Assembly: GCA_016888885.1 (NCBI GenBank) | Contig: CP069437.1 | Location: 2,542,001 to 2,606,000 of the forward strand | DNA from: Faucicola sp902506215 | GTDB lineage: Bacteria; Pseudomonadota; Gammaproteobacteria; Pseudomonadales; Moraxellaceae | DNA length: 64,000 nt | Direction: 5' to 3' | In this document: piece by piece, positions 17,907 to 27,863 of the stretch | Layout of the letters: the number at the start of each line of letters is the position of its first letter | Numbering within the stretch: the first letter of the stretch is position 1 | The notes under the pieces: generated by a model | What the model was told of the DNA's origin: nothing | The model's input: only the letters and a program-made list of their open reading frames with translations | The model's database searches: none | Position numbers and translations under genes: made by a program

Positions 17907-19088
17907 TTAATCCAACTGCAAATGGGTATTGGCTAACATGGCTTCTTTGATTTTATCCATGGCATTTTTTTCAATTTGGCGTACCCGTTCCGCTGAGATA
18001 TTGTACTCTGCCGCCAACTCGTGCAAGGTCGCTTTTTGCTCATTGAGCCAGCGCTGCTGTACGATATCCCGCGAGCGATCATCTAAGTCTTCCATCGCCT
18101 CCATCAAGGCCGAATTGTTATTTTCTTCCCAATCAGCATCTTCTACCATATCAGCTGGGTCAGCCGCATCTTCTAAAAAATACTGCGGTGCATAGCGGCC
18201 TTCATCTTCATCATCACTTTGTGCTTCAAACGATGCATCATACGAAGTCAGACGGCTTTCCATCTCTAGCACTTGTTTGACGGTAACATTTAAGTCTTTG
18301 GCAATCGCTTCGGCTTCTTCGAGCGTTAACTGGTTGTTGGTTTTTTTCAGTGAGCGCAAGTTAAAAAACAGCTTGCGGTGCGCTTTGGTGGTCGCCACTT
18401 TGACGATACGCCAGTTGCGAATCACAAACTCATGGATTTCAGCTTTAATCCAATGCACCGCAAAAGACACCAAACGCACGCCTTTGTTTGGGTCAAAACG
18501 TTTCACCGCTTTCATCAAGCCGACATTGCCTTCTTGAATCAAATCGCCTTGTGGCAAGCCATAACCAGAATAACTGCGCGCAATGTGAATCACAAATCGC
18601 AGATGCGACATAACCAGTAGTCGGGCTGCTTCTACATCCCCTTCATCAGTATAGCGATGCGCTAGCTCCTGTTCTTGCTCTGCCGTCAAAATAGGAATTT
18701 GATGAACCGCGTTGATATACGCGCCTAAATTTACCCCAGGCGCAGATAACGCAGTCGGCATGGTAGGAACAAGGGCATTGGTCATGGCTTTCTTTTGACG
18801 GGATCGCGATGCAATCTTTCGTGGTTTTTCAACAAACGCATCGTCATAGTCGTCATCAGCCTCGTCCACCAACTCATCATAGTCATCATAACTATCAGGG
18901 AGCTGTGCAAGGTCAATATCGTCGTCACCTAAGCTATCAAAGTCTAGCTCGTCAAATTCATCGAGTTCGTCGTCGTCGATGTCATCAAATGCAATGTGTG
19001 GGTCGTCACCTAGCTTATCGTCAAGCTTGGTCGATTTTTTCGCGTTGGCAGTCTTTTTTATTGTCGTTGTTTTGGTCTTTGTAGCCAT
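17907..19088 (-). CDS. rpoH: Heat-shock sigma factor RpoH with acidic N-terminal extension
   Basis: Sigma-32. From about residue 115 it tracks RpoH closely: SHLRFVIHIARSYSGYGLP, LIQEGNVGLMKAVKRF, FAVHWIKAEIHEF, the RpoH box KAHRKLFFNLR, and a C-terminal HTH (ISAERVRQIEKNAMDKI). About 100 residues precede this, Lys/Thr-rich then strongly acidic (for example DELDEFDELDFDSLGDDD). ATG 19088 gives 393 residues against 284 in E. coli. An internal ATG at 18785 (MTNALVPTMPTALSAPG) would give a normal-length RpoH, so two starts are possible. The DUF423 gene follows after 5 bases. Confidence 0.95.
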   Translation of the reverse strand: MATKTKTTTIKKTANAKKSTKLDDKLGDDPHIAFDDIDDDELDEFDELDFDSLGDDDIDLAQLPDSYDDYDELVDEADDDYDDAFVEKPRKIASRSRQKKAMTNALVPTMPTALSAPGVNLGAYINAVHQIPILTAEQEQELAHRYTDEGDVEAARLLVMSHLRFVIHIARSYSGYGLPQGDLIQEGNVGLMKAVKRFDPNKGVRLVSFAVHWIKAEIHEFVIRNWRIVKVATTKAHRKLFFNLRSLKKTNNQLTLEEAEAIAKDLNVTVKQVLEMESRLTSYDASFEAQSDDEDEGRYAPQYFLEDAADPADMVEDADWEENNNSALMEAMEDLDDRSRDIVQQRWLNEQKATLHELAAEYNISAERVRQIEKNAMDKIKEAMLANTHLQLD

Positions 19089-19162
19089 GAAATAGCCTGT
19101 CAATTGTCCTTTAATTTATGTCATTTAGTATGCCTTAAAGCCAGCTTTTTTGTAAGAGGCGT

Positions 19163-19525
19163 TTAGCAATTTTTGGTTATGATCGAGTGAAAGATTGTGT
19201 CTGTTGTATTGTCAGACGGTGTGATTGATGTGTGCTGTACCAGTGTATATCCGGCATGCTGACAAAAAGCTGCGATGTCACGCTTGCTGTTAGGGTCGGT
19301 TGCAGTCACATACACTGCATGACCCAACGCAGTCTTTTTTAGTGCCATTTTAAGTTTAAGCAGCGGCATCGGGCAGGCGAGTCCTTTACCATTTACATAG
19401 TGCTCAATTTGAGCATTGATGTTGAGATTGTTATGTTCGCCTGAGCGAAACAATCCCCAATCTTGGCAAAAGGCGTCATCTGAGAGTAAGGCAGGATTTA
19501 GCATAATCTGAGAAGAATCCGTCAT
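19163..19525 (-). CDS. TusA-family sulfurtransferase with N-terminal extension
   Basis: The C-terminal 75 residues form a TusA domain with the conserved motif GLACPMPLLKLK, whose Cys carries persulfide in sulfur relay (tRNA thiolation or other sulfur transfer). About 44 residues come before it, longer than the usual ten or so; the extension (ALLSDDAFCQDWGLFRSG) has no known motif. The ATG at 19525 is the natural start. It lies upstream of rpoH on the same strand, 74 bases away. Whether it is true TusA or a paralog cannot be decided. Confidence 0.8.
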   Translation of the reverse strand: MTDSSQIMLNPALLSDDAFCQDWGLFRSGEHNNLNINAQIEHYVNGKGLACPMPLLKLKMALKKTALGHAVYVTATDPNSKRDIAAFCQHAGYTLVQHTSITPSDNTTDTIFHSIITKNC

Positions 19526-19812
19526 GGTAATAAAATCGCTACTGGAAAATTCAAAGTGTGTTAGGTGGTTATTATAGGCTAAATTACAAGTGTAGACGAT
19601 TGAGATAAATCAAAGTTAGCATTATATTTTTGAAAATCTAACCTTTATCCTGTACTTAGTGGTCGGTAGATTGTAGCAAGATATCATTACAAAATTTGGC
19701 TTTTTAAAGCTGCTGAAATTTGTATATTGAGCAGTATTATTTAGCATTTACCTTTCTTAAACACCATTTTTTTAAACATCATTCTAAGCTAATTCGCTGT
19801 CAAAGGTCGCGC

Positions 19813-21432
19813 ATGCCCATCAATCCATTTGCTGGTTATTTATCTGCTGGTTATTTATTTAGAAAAACGCCCGTAGTGGCTTTATTAAGTACCCTATCAA
19901 CGGGCGTGCTTGCTGTCGATAACTTCTCCTATCAAAGTGCGCCGGCTTTTAATCCAGTCATGATTGCAAGTGCTGAGCCTACCAGGGTCAATAGCCAATT
20001 AGCCTCTATGGACAATGGGCAAGCGCTCATCGATACCGAGCAAAATCGCCAAGTCGGTGAGTGGGCGCTTCGACAAATCAACGGCAATGCAGCGCTGATA
20101 AAAGACCCTTGGTTGCAGCAATCGCTTGAACAAATTGTGTGGCAAATCAATGCGGTGGCAGGTCTCAACGCACCTATGGGGCTGGTGATTATCAATGACA
20201 AGCAAATCAATGCCTTTGCAGTACCCTCTGGACTTATCGGCATCAATGTCGGTTTGTTGGATAAAGCCAAAAGTCTGGATGAAATAGTGAGCGTCATCGC
20301 GCATGAAATTGCCCATGTCAGCCAGCGCCATTATCAACATCGCAATGATGAAAAGACCAAACAGCTACTGATGCAGGCAGGCGGTCTTTTGGCGGGCGTT
20401 GCAGCATCTAAAGTCGGGGATGGTGATGCCGCTGCCGCTGTCATGCTAGGCTCTCAGGCGATGTCAGCCAATGCTGCTGCTTCCTATAGCCGCGGTCAAG
20501 AGCGAGAAGCCGACCGTATTGGCATGCAAATCATGAACCAAGCGGGCTATGATGTCAACGCCATGCCCAGTTTCTTTGCCACCCTAGACCAACAAAACCC
20601 TGTTAAAAGTAACACCTTGATTCCCAGTTTTATTTTAAGCCATCCGCTCACCGCAGATAGAATCAGTGAAGCAAGGGCGCGAGTCGCAACTTACAAGCGT
20701 GATAGCCAGGCTAATATGGCGTCAAACCGTTATCAATCTATTCAACAGCAGCGCGCGCAACTGTTTGAACAAATCCAGTGGCGTGCGCGCTACTATGGCT
20801 ATCTAGTCAACAAAGCCGATTTGGAACAAGGGGCAAAAACGAGTGAAGGTGCCAAGCTTGCGCTGATTAATTATTATCTCGATAACGGACAACCCAAAGC
20901 GGCACAAAGCTTACTGCAGGATTTTGACAAGGACATCAACACGCTCGCCAATCCCCTAGCAGTCGTGACATTTAGCCAGTTAGCGGCGCAGCAAGGCAAT
21001 GTCGATGTGGCAATCGCTAAATTGCAGCAACTCGCCTCTGTGTATCCTGAGCGCACAGATGTGCCACGCTATCTAAGTGACATTTATTTAAAATATCGAC
21101 CTACCGCAGAAAGTGGTCAAAAAGTGTTAGCGCTGCTTCAACCCTTATCCAAGCAAAATCCCCGCGACGTCATGCTGTGGGATCGATTGCAGCAAGCCAG
21201 TCAACTACTTGCAAAACATCGTAGCGGTGATGAGCAACTGATTCATCGCATCAATACATTACGCTATCGCGCGTATGGCGAGTTATGGCGCAATGAGCTA
21301 AAAGACGCGGTGACATCACTGACCCAAGCCAAATCGTTAGCAAAGCAGCTACCTAGTAACCAATCTTTGCTGGCACTGCTGAACCAGCAAATCAACCAAG
21401 TACAAGACGCCAATCAGTTTAAACCCTCTTAA
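19813..21432 (+). CDS. BepA-like periplasmic M48 metalloprotease with TPR repeats
   Basis: 539 residues from the ATG at 19813. An N-terminal signal segment is followed by a peptidase M48 domain with the zinc motif HEIAHVSQRH and the downstream EREADRIG that gives the third zinc ligand. The C-terminal half is helical and repeat-like (TPR). This is the architecture of BepA/YfgC, which assembles or degrades outer-membrane proteins such as LptD. LptM, also in this window, acts on the same LptD pathway. An earlier start at 19720 would only add a non-signal stretch. Confidence 0.88.
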   Translation: MPINPFAGYLSAGYLFRKTPVVALLSTLSTGVLAVDNFSYQSAPAFNPVMIASAEPTRVNSQLASMDNGQALIDTEQNRQVGEWALRQINGNAALIKDPWLQQSLEQIVWQINAVAGLNAPMGLVIINDKQINAFAVPSGLIGINVGLLDKAKSLDEIVSVIAHEIAHVSQRHYQHRNDEKTKQLLMQAGGLLAGVAASKVGDGDAAAAVMLGSQAMSANAAASYSRGQEREADRIGMQIMNQAGYDVNAMPSFFATLDQQNPVKSNTLIPSFILSHPLTADRISEARARVATYKRDSQANMASNRYQSIQQQRAQLFEQIQWRARYYGYLVNKADLEQGAKTSEGAKLALINYYLDNGQPKAAQSLLQDFDKDINTLANPLAVVTFSQLAAQQGNVDVAIAKLQQLASVYPERTDVPRYLSDIYLKYRPTAESGQKVLALLQPLSKQNPRDVMLWDRLQQASQLLAKHRSGDEQLIHRINTLRYRAYGELWRNELKDAVTSLTQAKSLAKQLPSNQSLLALLNQQINQVQDANQFKPS

Positions 21433-21435
21433 CGA

Positions 21436-22137
21436 TTAGATGGTTAACGTAGGTTCATTATCTGTTGGCTCATCCTGCTCGGGTAGCGCCAACCAGTTGC
21501 CAAGTTTCAGTGACAGTTCGTCGAGCCCAATCCTATCTTGGGCGGAAAATAATTGAATACTAAACGGCAATTTTAATTTATTAAGCTGATTGCGGGTTTG
21601 CTGTAGCGTGTTTTTGGCAGCGCCATATTTGAGCTTATCGGCTTTGGTTAATAGCACATGAACTTCAAGCTCACCGTCTTTTGCCCAGTGTAGCATTTGC
21701 TCATCAAAGAATTTTAATGGATGGCGAATGTCTGTGAGCAGCACTAAACCGGCGAGACTTTTACGCGAAATTAGGTATTTTTCAAGCTCTGACTGCCATT
21801 CTTTTTTCATCGCCTCGGGCACGGCGGCATAGCCATACCCTGGCAAATCCACCAACCGCTGATCCAAATTGCCCATATTAAAAAAGTTAATCATTTGGGT
21901 GCGACCTGGGGTTTTGGAGGAACGGGCTAACTGGCGCTGCTGGGTCAGTGCATTAATGCAAGAGGACTTGCCAGCATTTGAGCGGCCAGCAAAAGCAACT
22001 TCGCGACCCGTATCGGCAGGACATAGTTTAAAGGTAGGGGCGGATAGCATAAATTGGGTTTGATGTAACCAGCGTTTTGCCGCATCACTATCGTCAGTAA
22101 TCGCAGTTGGCGCAAGGGTGTTAGTAGAATCCATCAT
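21436..22137 (-). CDS. engB: Ribosome biogenesis GTPase EngB (YsxC/YihA)
   Basis: TRAFAC GTPase for 50S assembly. G1 is GRSNAGKSS, G3 DLPGYGYA, G4 TKADK, with the family marker KTPGRTQMINFF. The C-terminal part ends in an acidic tail. There are tandem ATGs at 22137 and 22134 and a GTG at 22143; no good ribosome binding site separates them. It converges with the bepA-like gene (3-base gap). Confidence 0.94.
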   Translation of the reverse strand: MMDSTNTLAPTAITDDSDAAKRWLHQTQFMLSAPTFKLCPADTGREVAFAGRSNAGKSSCINALTQQRQLARSSKTPGRTQMINFFNMGNLDQRLVDLPGYGYAAVPEAMKKEWQSELEKYLISRKSLAGLVLLTDIRHPLKFFDEQMLHWAKDGELEVHVLLTKADKLKYGAAKNTLQQTRNQLNKLKLPFSIQLFSAQDRIGLDELSLKLGNWLALPEQDEPTDNEPTLTI

Positions 22138-22626
22138 CAGCACATAATCTTAATGTTAAAGCGCTATTGTATCAGCAAATACCCATAACCCAAAATTTTG
22201 AGCACTTGCTACCGCTGTTTTATAAGATATTTTTTGTAGTGAAACCCGCTTGCCAACCTGCAAATGACTTTTACATGATTATCGAGTTATGGCATAATAA
22301 TCAGCCATATCAATTATTCGATTATGGTTTTAATCATGACTATCACTGTAATCGACAAAACCCTCGGTGTTTCAAAGTCATTAAGCTAACTTAAATGTCG
22401 TATTAGCCATATGATTAGCGTTCATTAGTGGGGTAGCCTACAAATTTTGCAGACAAGCGCATGGTTGTCTTGCTATAATATTGTAACTTAGTAGATACAT
22501 TCACCAGTGTCAAAGCAATAAATATGTATGATGATAACTGGGTGTTGCTTTGATATTGTAAGTAATGCCTTTGTCGCTAGCTCATTGTGAGTCATAACCA
22601 ACACGCTTTAGTAGGAATTGTTACCG
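22138..22626. other. Long divergent spacer between engB and cytochrome c4 genes
   Basis: 489 bases with no convincing gene. A plus-strand open frame at 22167-22394 has low-quality composition and no ribosome binding site. The right part holds the likely cytochrome promoter. Confidence 0.5.
22471..22479 (+). promoter_or_regulatory. Extended -10 promoter candidate for cytochrome c4
   Basis: TGCTATAAT is a perfect -10 hexamer with the TG extension. There is no clear -35 at 17 bases. It leaves a leader of about 140 bases before the ATG at 22627. Confidence 0.5.
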
Positions 22627-23295
22627 ATGAAAAAAATACTCACTGCCGCAAGCCTTTTAATTGCCAGCGTAAGCGGTTCTGCAGCTGTTACCGTACCAAA
22701 ATATGACATTGCCAAAGGTAAGGTTATTGCTGAATCAGTTTGTGGTGCTTGTCATGGCGTCAATGGCGTTAGTACTGTTCCTGCACAGCCTAACCTTGGC
22801 GGACAAAACGTCAAGTATCTCTATAAACAGCTAACCGAGTTCAAATCAGGCGCGCGTGTCAACCCTATCATGTCAGCGCAAGTGGCAAATTTAAATAACC
22901 AAGACCTGGCGAATGTGGCAGGTTATTATGCAAGTCAACCACGTTGGGGGGTAAGTTATGTCAATCCTGCTTACGCAGCAACAGCGCAAAAATTATATTA
23001 TGGTGGTAATAGCACACGCGGTGTGATTCCTTGTGCAGGCTGTCACGGCGGTAAAGCCAATGGTAACGATTTAGCCGCTTTCCCGCGTATTGGGGGTCAG
23101 CATTCAGCTTATATCGCAACCCAATTAAAACTATTCCGTGCGGCGGGTCGTGAAGACGAGGTGACCGACCCATCACAAACGCGTATGAATGATGCCGCTA
23201 AAAAAGGCGATAAAGGCATGATGCAAATTGTGGCATCAAAATTATCAGACAATGACATTAAAGTATTGTCTGACTATATCAGCGGTCTACACTAG
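22627..23295 (+). CDS. Diheme cytochrome c4
   Basis: 222 residues. A signal peptide (residues 1-20, SGSAA) is followed by two similar cytochrome c domains with heme motifs CGACH (39-43) and CAGCH (136-140). Each has a downstream Met that can be the axial ligand (PIM in domain 1; QTRM in domain 2). Two-domain class I cytochromes of this size are c4-type periplasmic electron carriers to terminal oxidases. I chose the ATG at 22627 with AGGAA upstream. It is monocistronic: a terminator follows. Confidence 0.92.
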   Translation: MKKILTAASLLIASVSGSAAVTVPKYDIAKGKVIAESVCGACHGVNGVSTVPAQPNLGGQNVKYLYKQLTEFKSGARVNPIMSAQVANLNNQDLANVAGYYASQPRWGVSYVNPAYAATAQKLYYGGNSTRGVIPCAGCHGGKANGNDLAAFPRIGGQHSAYIATQLKLFRAAGREDEVTDPSQTRMNDAAKKGDKGMMQIVASKLSDNDIKVLSDYISGLH

Positions 23296-23315
23296 TATTT
23301 AGCGGTATATCATTT

Positions 23316-23342
23316 AGCCAAGCTTAGCGCTTGGCTTTTTTA
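23316..23342 (+). terminator. Terminator of cytochrome c4
   Basis: AGCCAAGC-ttagc-GCTTGGCT followed by T6. Confidence 0.9.
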
Positions 23343-23412
23343 TTGACTAAAGCCACCTAAACCAATAGTAAATTTTAGTGGCAAACTAGCCGGTTAACAA
23401 AAGCTTAAGCAT

Positions 23413-23440
23413 AAAAAAAGAGCCACCGAAGTGACTCTTT
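23413..23440 (-). terminator. Terminator of the str operon (after tuf)
   Basis: On the minus strand GAGTCAC-TTCG-GTGGCTC with one G-T pair and a stable TTCG loop, followed by T7, 18 bases after the tuf stop. Confidence 0.9.
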
Positions 23441-23457
23441 TGTATGCTTATTAACGA

Positions 23458-24648
23458 TTAGTCGTTAACTTTAGCAACAACACCCGCACCTACAGTACGG
23501 CCACCTTCACGGATTGCAAAGCGTAGGCCTTGGTCCATTGCGATTGGGTGGATTAGCTCTACGTTCATTTCAACGTTATCGCCAGGCATTACCATCTCTG
23601 TACCTTCTGGTAATTGGATTGCGCCAGTTACGTCGGTAGTACGGAAGTAGAATTGTGGACGGTAACCATTTAAGAATGGGGTGTGACGACCACCTTCTTC
23701 TTTTGATAGTACGTATACTTCTGCGTCAAATTTGGTGTGTGGTTTGATTGAACCTGGTTTAGCCAATACTTGACCACGTTGTACGTCTTCACGTTTGGTA
23801 CCACGTAGTAGTATACCACAGTTCTCGCCTGCACGACCTTCGTCTAGCAGTTTACGGAACATTTCAACGCCAGTACAGGTGGTTTTGGTGGTTGGTTTGA
23901 TACCAACGATTTCAATTTCTTCACCAACTTTGATGATGCCTGATTCTATACGGCCGGTTACGACTGTACCACGTCCAGAGATTGAGAATACGTCTTCGAT
24001 TGGCATCAAGAATGGTTTGTCAATCGCACGTTCTGGTTCTGGGATGTAGCTGTCTAGGGTGTCAAGTAGTTCTAGCACCGCTGGTTCACCGTATTTGCCT
24101 TCGCCGCCGTTTAGGGCTTCTAGGGCAGAACCTTTGATGATTGGGGTGTCATCGCCAGGGAAGTCGTAGCTTGATAGTAGTTCACGTACTTCCATTTCGA
24201 CGAGCTCTAGTAGTTCTTCGTCATCAACCATGTCACATTTGTTCATGAATACGATGATGTATGGTACACCTACTTGGCGTGATAGTAGGATGTGTTCACG
24301 GGTTTGTGGCATTGGACCGTCAGTGGCTGATACGACTAGGATAGCGCCGTCCATCTGTGCGGCACCGGTGATCATGTTTTTAACATAGTCAGCATGGCCA
24401 GGACAGTCTACGTGTGCGTAGTGACGTGCTTGGGTGTCATATTCAATGTGTGAGGTGTTGATGGTGATACCACGGGCTTTTTCTTCAGGGGCTGAGTCAA
24501 TTGACGCGTAGTCTTTGGCTTCACCACCGTTGTGTTTTGCTGCTACGGTCGCAATCGCAGCTGTTAGGGTTGTTTTACCATGGTCAACGTGTCCAATGGT
24601 GCCTACGTTAACGTGTGGTTTAGTACGTTCAAACTTGGCCTTTGCCAT
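23458..24648 (-). CDS. tuf: Elongation factor Tu
   Basis: EF-Tu, 396 residues, delivers aminoacyl-tRNA to the ribosome. G1 GHVDHGKTT, G3 DCPGHADY, G4 NKCD and the effector segment RGITINT are intact. It is the last gene of the str operon rpsL-rpsG-fusA-tuf, 187 bases after fusA. AGAGGA precedes the ATG. The spacer contains a hairpin and a possible own promoter, so part of its transcription may be independent. Whether a second tuf copy exists lies outside this window. Confidence 0.98.
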   Translation of the reverse strand: MAKAKFERTKPHVNVGTIGHVDHGKTTLTAAIATVAAKHNGGEAKDYASIDSAPEEKARGITINTSHIEYDTQARHYAHVDCPGHADYVKNMITGAAQMDGAILVVSATDGPMPQTREHILLSRQVGVPYIIVFMNKCDMVDDEELLELVEMEVRELLSSYDFPGDDTPIIKGSALEALNGGEGKYGEPAVLELLDTLDSYIPEPERAIDKPFLMPIEDVFSISGRGTVVTGRIESGIIKVGEEIEIVGIKPTTKTTCTGVEMFRKLLDEGRAGENCGILLRGTKREDVQRGQVLAKPGSIKPHTKFDAEVYVLSKEEGGRHTPFLNGYRPQFYFRTTDVTGAIQLPEGTEMVMPGDNVEMNVELIHPIAMDQGLRFAIREGGRTVGAGVVAKVND

Positions 24649-24725
24649 AATTTAATCCTCTTTTGTTAATATTAACCCAATATCTTAGGTCATTTGCTTT
24701 ATTATCAACGCTTATAGGTTATGAA

Positions 24726-24757
24726 AATTTGACCCATTAAATTTAACAGGTCAAATT
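24726..24757 (-). promoter_or_regulatory. Hairpin in the fusA-tuf spacer
   Basis: AATTTGACC and GGTCAAATT form a 9-bp stem around a 13-14 base AT-rich loop. On the minus strand it is followed only by TTTTC, so it could be a weak attenuator or an RNA-processing site between fusA and tuf. Confidence 0.45.
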
Positions 24758-24835
24758 AGCTAACTTATAATTTTAATAGTGTCGAATAGGATTGAAGAAT
24801 TTGAGTGGGTTTAACCATCAAATTGTCCATCAAAC

Positions 24836-26962
24836 TTATTCTTCATCATCTTTATGAGTGAATTTTTTGATGATTTCATCAGCAACGTTACGTGGTGTCT
24901 CAGCGTATTTTGCAAACTCCATTGAGTAGGTTGCACGACCTTGAGACATTGAACGTAATTGGGTTGCATAACCAAACATCTCGGCTAGTGGCACTTCAGC
25001 ACGGATTTGTTTAACACCGCCAAACATATCATCCATACCTTGAACCATACCACGGCGACGGTTTAAGTCACCCATGATATCACCCATGTAGTCTTCCGGC
25101 GTTTCAACTTCTACTTTCATGACTGGCTCAAGTAGCACAGGGTTTGCATTCATAAAGCCTTTACGAAATGCCATAGAACCTGCCATTTTGAACGACAACT
25201 CATCTGAGTCAACGTCATGGTATGAACCATCATACAGTGTTGCTTTAATACCAACGACTGGGTAACCTGCAAGAACACCATTTTTCATACGTTCTTGAAT
25301 ACCTTTGTCTACCGCACCAAAGTACTCTTTTGGTACCACACCACCAACAACTTCTTCAGCAAATTCATATTCTTTGCCGTCAGCCGTATCAAGTGGCTCA
25401 AGACGTAACCATACATGACCGAATTTACCACGACCACCCGTTTGGCGTACGAATTTACCTTCTTGTTCAACGGTGTTACGAATCGTTTCACGGTAAGCAA
25501 CTTGTGGTGCACCGACGTTGGCTTCAACGCTAAACTCACGTTTCATACGGTCAACAAGAATTTCTAAGTGCAGCTCACCCATACCGCTGATAATAGTCTG
25601 ACCAGATTCTTCATCGGTGTGAACACGGAATGAAGGGTCTTCTTTTGCCAAGCGGTTAAGCGCGATTGACATTTTTTCTTGGTCAGCTTTGGTTTTTGGT
25701 TCAACGGCCAATGAAATAACAGGATCTGGGAATTCCATGCGCTCAAGCGTAATGATATTGTTTTCGTCACATAGGGTATCACCCGTTGTTACATCTTTTA
25801 GACCCACAAACGCAACGATGTCACCTGCGCGGACTTCATCCACTTCTTTTTGTGAGTTAGCGTGCATCTCAACGATACGACCAATACGCTCACGTTTCAT
25901 TTTCACTGGGTTATAAACAGAGTCACCTTGTTTAGCAACACCTGAATACACACGTACGAAAGTTAAGTTACCCACGTATTTGTCATTCATGATTTTGAAC
26001 GCAAGAGCCGCAAATGGTGCATCATCCGATGATTCACGCGTCGCTTCAGTTTCAGCTTTGTCATCTAACACACCTTTGATCGCATCAACGTCATTTGGTG
26101 CTGGTAAGAATTCGATAACCGCGTCAAGCATACGTTGTACGCCTTTGTTTTTAAACGCCGTACCGCAAAGCATCGGTTGAATTTCGCCCGCTAAGGTACG
26201 TGCACGTAAACCTGCTACGATATCTTCACGTGATAAATCACCTTCTTCTAGGTATTTATCCATCAGCTCTTCTGAAGATTCAGCGGCTGCCTCAACCATG
26301 TTGTTACGCCATTTTTCGGCGATATCAACCAAGTTAGCAGGAATTTCTGCATATTCAAATTTCATACCTTGAGAAGCAACATCCCAAATGATGGCTTTCA
26401 TTTCTATAAGGTCAACAACCCCTTCAAACGTGTCTTCCGCACCGATTGGTATAACCACAGGTACTGGGTTACCACCAAGACGTTGTTTTACCTGTTCAAC
26501 AACGCGAAAGAAGTTTGCCCCTGTGCGGTCCATTTTGTTCACGAACGCAAGACGCGGTACTTTATATTTGTTTGCTTGACGCCATACTGTTTCTGACTGA
26601 GGCTGTACACCACCAACCGCGCAGTAAACCATACATGCACCGTCAAGTACACGCATTGAACGTTCTACTTCAATGGTGAAGTCAACGTGACCGGGGGTGT
26701 CAATGATGTTAATGCGATGCTCTGGGAATTGATGACTCATACCAGACCAGAAGCAAGTCGTTGCCGCTGAGGTAATAGTAATACCACGCTCTTGCTCTTG
26801 TTCCATCCAGTCCATGGTTGCAGCACCTTCATGCACTTCACCTAGCTTATGGTTTTTACCTGTATAAAACAAAATACGTTCAGTTGTTGTCGTTTTACCC
26901 GCATCAATATGTGCAGAGATACCGATATTACGGTAGCGATTCAAGGGTGTTGTACGTGCCAT
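24836..26962 (-). CDS. fusA: Elongation factor G
   Basis: EF-G, 708 residues, drives translocation. Motifs: AHIDAGKTTTTERIL (G1), RGITITSAAT, DTPGHVDFT (G3), VNKMDRTGAN (G4), and the C-terminal domain with RRRGMVQGMDD. Family length. Third gene of the str operon, 294 bases downstream of rpsG, an unusually long gap that holds inverted repeats and may carry a promoter. Confidence 0.98.
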   Translation of the reverse strand: MARTTPLNRYRNIGISAHIDAGKTTTTERILFYTGKNHKLGEVHEGAATMDWMEQEQERGITITSAATTCFWSGMSHQFPEHRINIIDTPGHVDFTIEVERSMRVLDGACMVYCAVGGVQPQSETVWRQANKYKVPRLAFVNKMDRTGANFFRVVEQVKQRLGGNPVPVVIPIGAEDTFEGVVDLIEMKAIIWDVASQGMKFEYAEIPANLVDIAEKWRNNMVEAAAESSEELMDKYLEEGDLSREDIVAGLRARTLAGEIQPMLCGTAFKNKGVQRMLDAVIEFLPAPNDVDAIKGVLDDKAETEATRESSDDAPFAALAFKIMNDKYVGNLTFVRVYSGVAKQGDSVYNPVKMKRERIGRIVEMHANSQKEVDEVRAGDIVAFVGLKDVTTGDTLCDENNIITLERMEFPDPVISLAVEPKTKADQEKMSIALNRLAKEDPSFRVHTDEESGQTIISGMGELHLEILVDRMKREFSVEANVGAPQVAYRETIRNTVEQEGKFVRQTGGRGKFGHVWLRLEPLDTADGKEYEFAEEVVGGVVPKEYFGAVDKGIQERMKNGVLAGYPVVGIKATLYDGSYHDVDSDELSFKMAGSMAFRKGFMNANPVLLEPVMKVEVETPEDYMGDIMGDLNRRRGMVQGMDDMFGGVKQIRAEVPLAEMFGYATQLRSMSQGRATYSMEFAKYAETPRNVADEIIKKFTHKDDEE

Positions 26963-27118
26963 AGTTAATTCCTAAGGACTAAAGATTAAAATTATTCCAT
27001 TATCAATAAACAGTTATGTCTTAAGATGAATAATAATTAGTTTTAACGTTTGATTGAAAGATCGACAACCAACTAGATAAAAGAAAGCCTTACTCTTGAC
27101 ATAAGTGCTGTATGATAA

Positions 27119-27150
27119 GAGCTTGCCATGACAAACGCATGACAAGCTTG
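27119..27150. repeat. Inverted repeat in the rpsG-fusA spacer
   Basis: AGCTTG-c-CATG-acaaacg-CATG-a-CAAGCT: a ten-pair hairpin with one mismatch, lying in the fusA leader. A second hairpin, ATTGCTA...TAGCAAT, is at 27225-27247 next to the rpsG stop. Neither ends in a T run. Confidence 0.6.
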
Positions 27151-27256
27151 TTTTTCAATATGAAGTATTGGGCTGAATTTGCAAACTTCAAGTCACCCAA
27201 TATCATCTATTTTATTATAAGCTAATTGCTACCTAGGTGATAGCAATCAGTATCAA

Positions 27257-27730
27257 TTAGAAACGATAGTGTGAGAACGCTTTGTTTGCGTCAGCCATAC
27301 GGTGAACTTCGTCACGTTTTTTCAGTGCATTACCTTTGCCATCAGCCGCGTCTAGCAATTCACCTGCTAAGCGTAAAGCCATAGATTTTTCAGAACGTTT
27401 TGCAGCCGCATCAACTAACCAACGCATTGCTAATGCAGTACGACGGGAGGGACGTACTTCCATAGGAACTTGGTAGGTAGCACCACCCACACGGCGGGCT
27501 TTTACTTCCACCATTGGGCGAACTCTTTCTAACGTATCTTCAAAAAACTGGACAGGATCAATGCCCGAGTTTTTTTCTAAAACACGGTCTAATGCACCGT
27601 ATACGATTGATTCTGCAACTGACTTTTTACCATCAACCATTACATGGTTGATGAATTTAGCAAGTGTTTTGCTACCAAATTTAGGATCTGGTAGAATTTC
27701 ACGGGCAGCGATGACACGACGTCTAGGCAT
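27257..27730 (-). CDS. rpsG: 30S ribosomal protein S7
   Basis: 157 residues, MPRRRVIAAREILPDPKFGS onward, full-length S7, the 3'-domain assembly initiator of the small subunit. In E. coli S7 is also the translational repressor of the str operon. Second gene of the operon, with a 133-base gap after rpsL. Confidence 0.98.
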   Translation of the reverse strand: MPRRRVIAAREILPDPKFGSKTLAKFINHVMVDGKKSVAESIVYGALDRVLEKNSGIDPVQFFEDTLERVRPMVEVKARRVGGATYQVPMEVRPSRRTALAMRWLVDAAAKRSEKSMALRLAGELLDAADGKGNALKKRDEVHRMADANKAFSHYRF

Positions 27731-27863
27731 GATAATTTCCTTGTGTATTCAGGGTAGTCTGGTAGCTAAGCGGTTGCTTTTCACCAGCCTTACTGCATAG
27801 TATTGTAAAACTACAATCAACCATGCAAACAATGTTAAAAAATGGGGTAAAAAACGGCTAAAA

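Noticed and set aside
22167..22394. 75-codon plus-strand ORF upstream of cytochrome c4
   Set aside because: No ribosome binding site, odd composition and no family match; the region looks like a promoter spacer.
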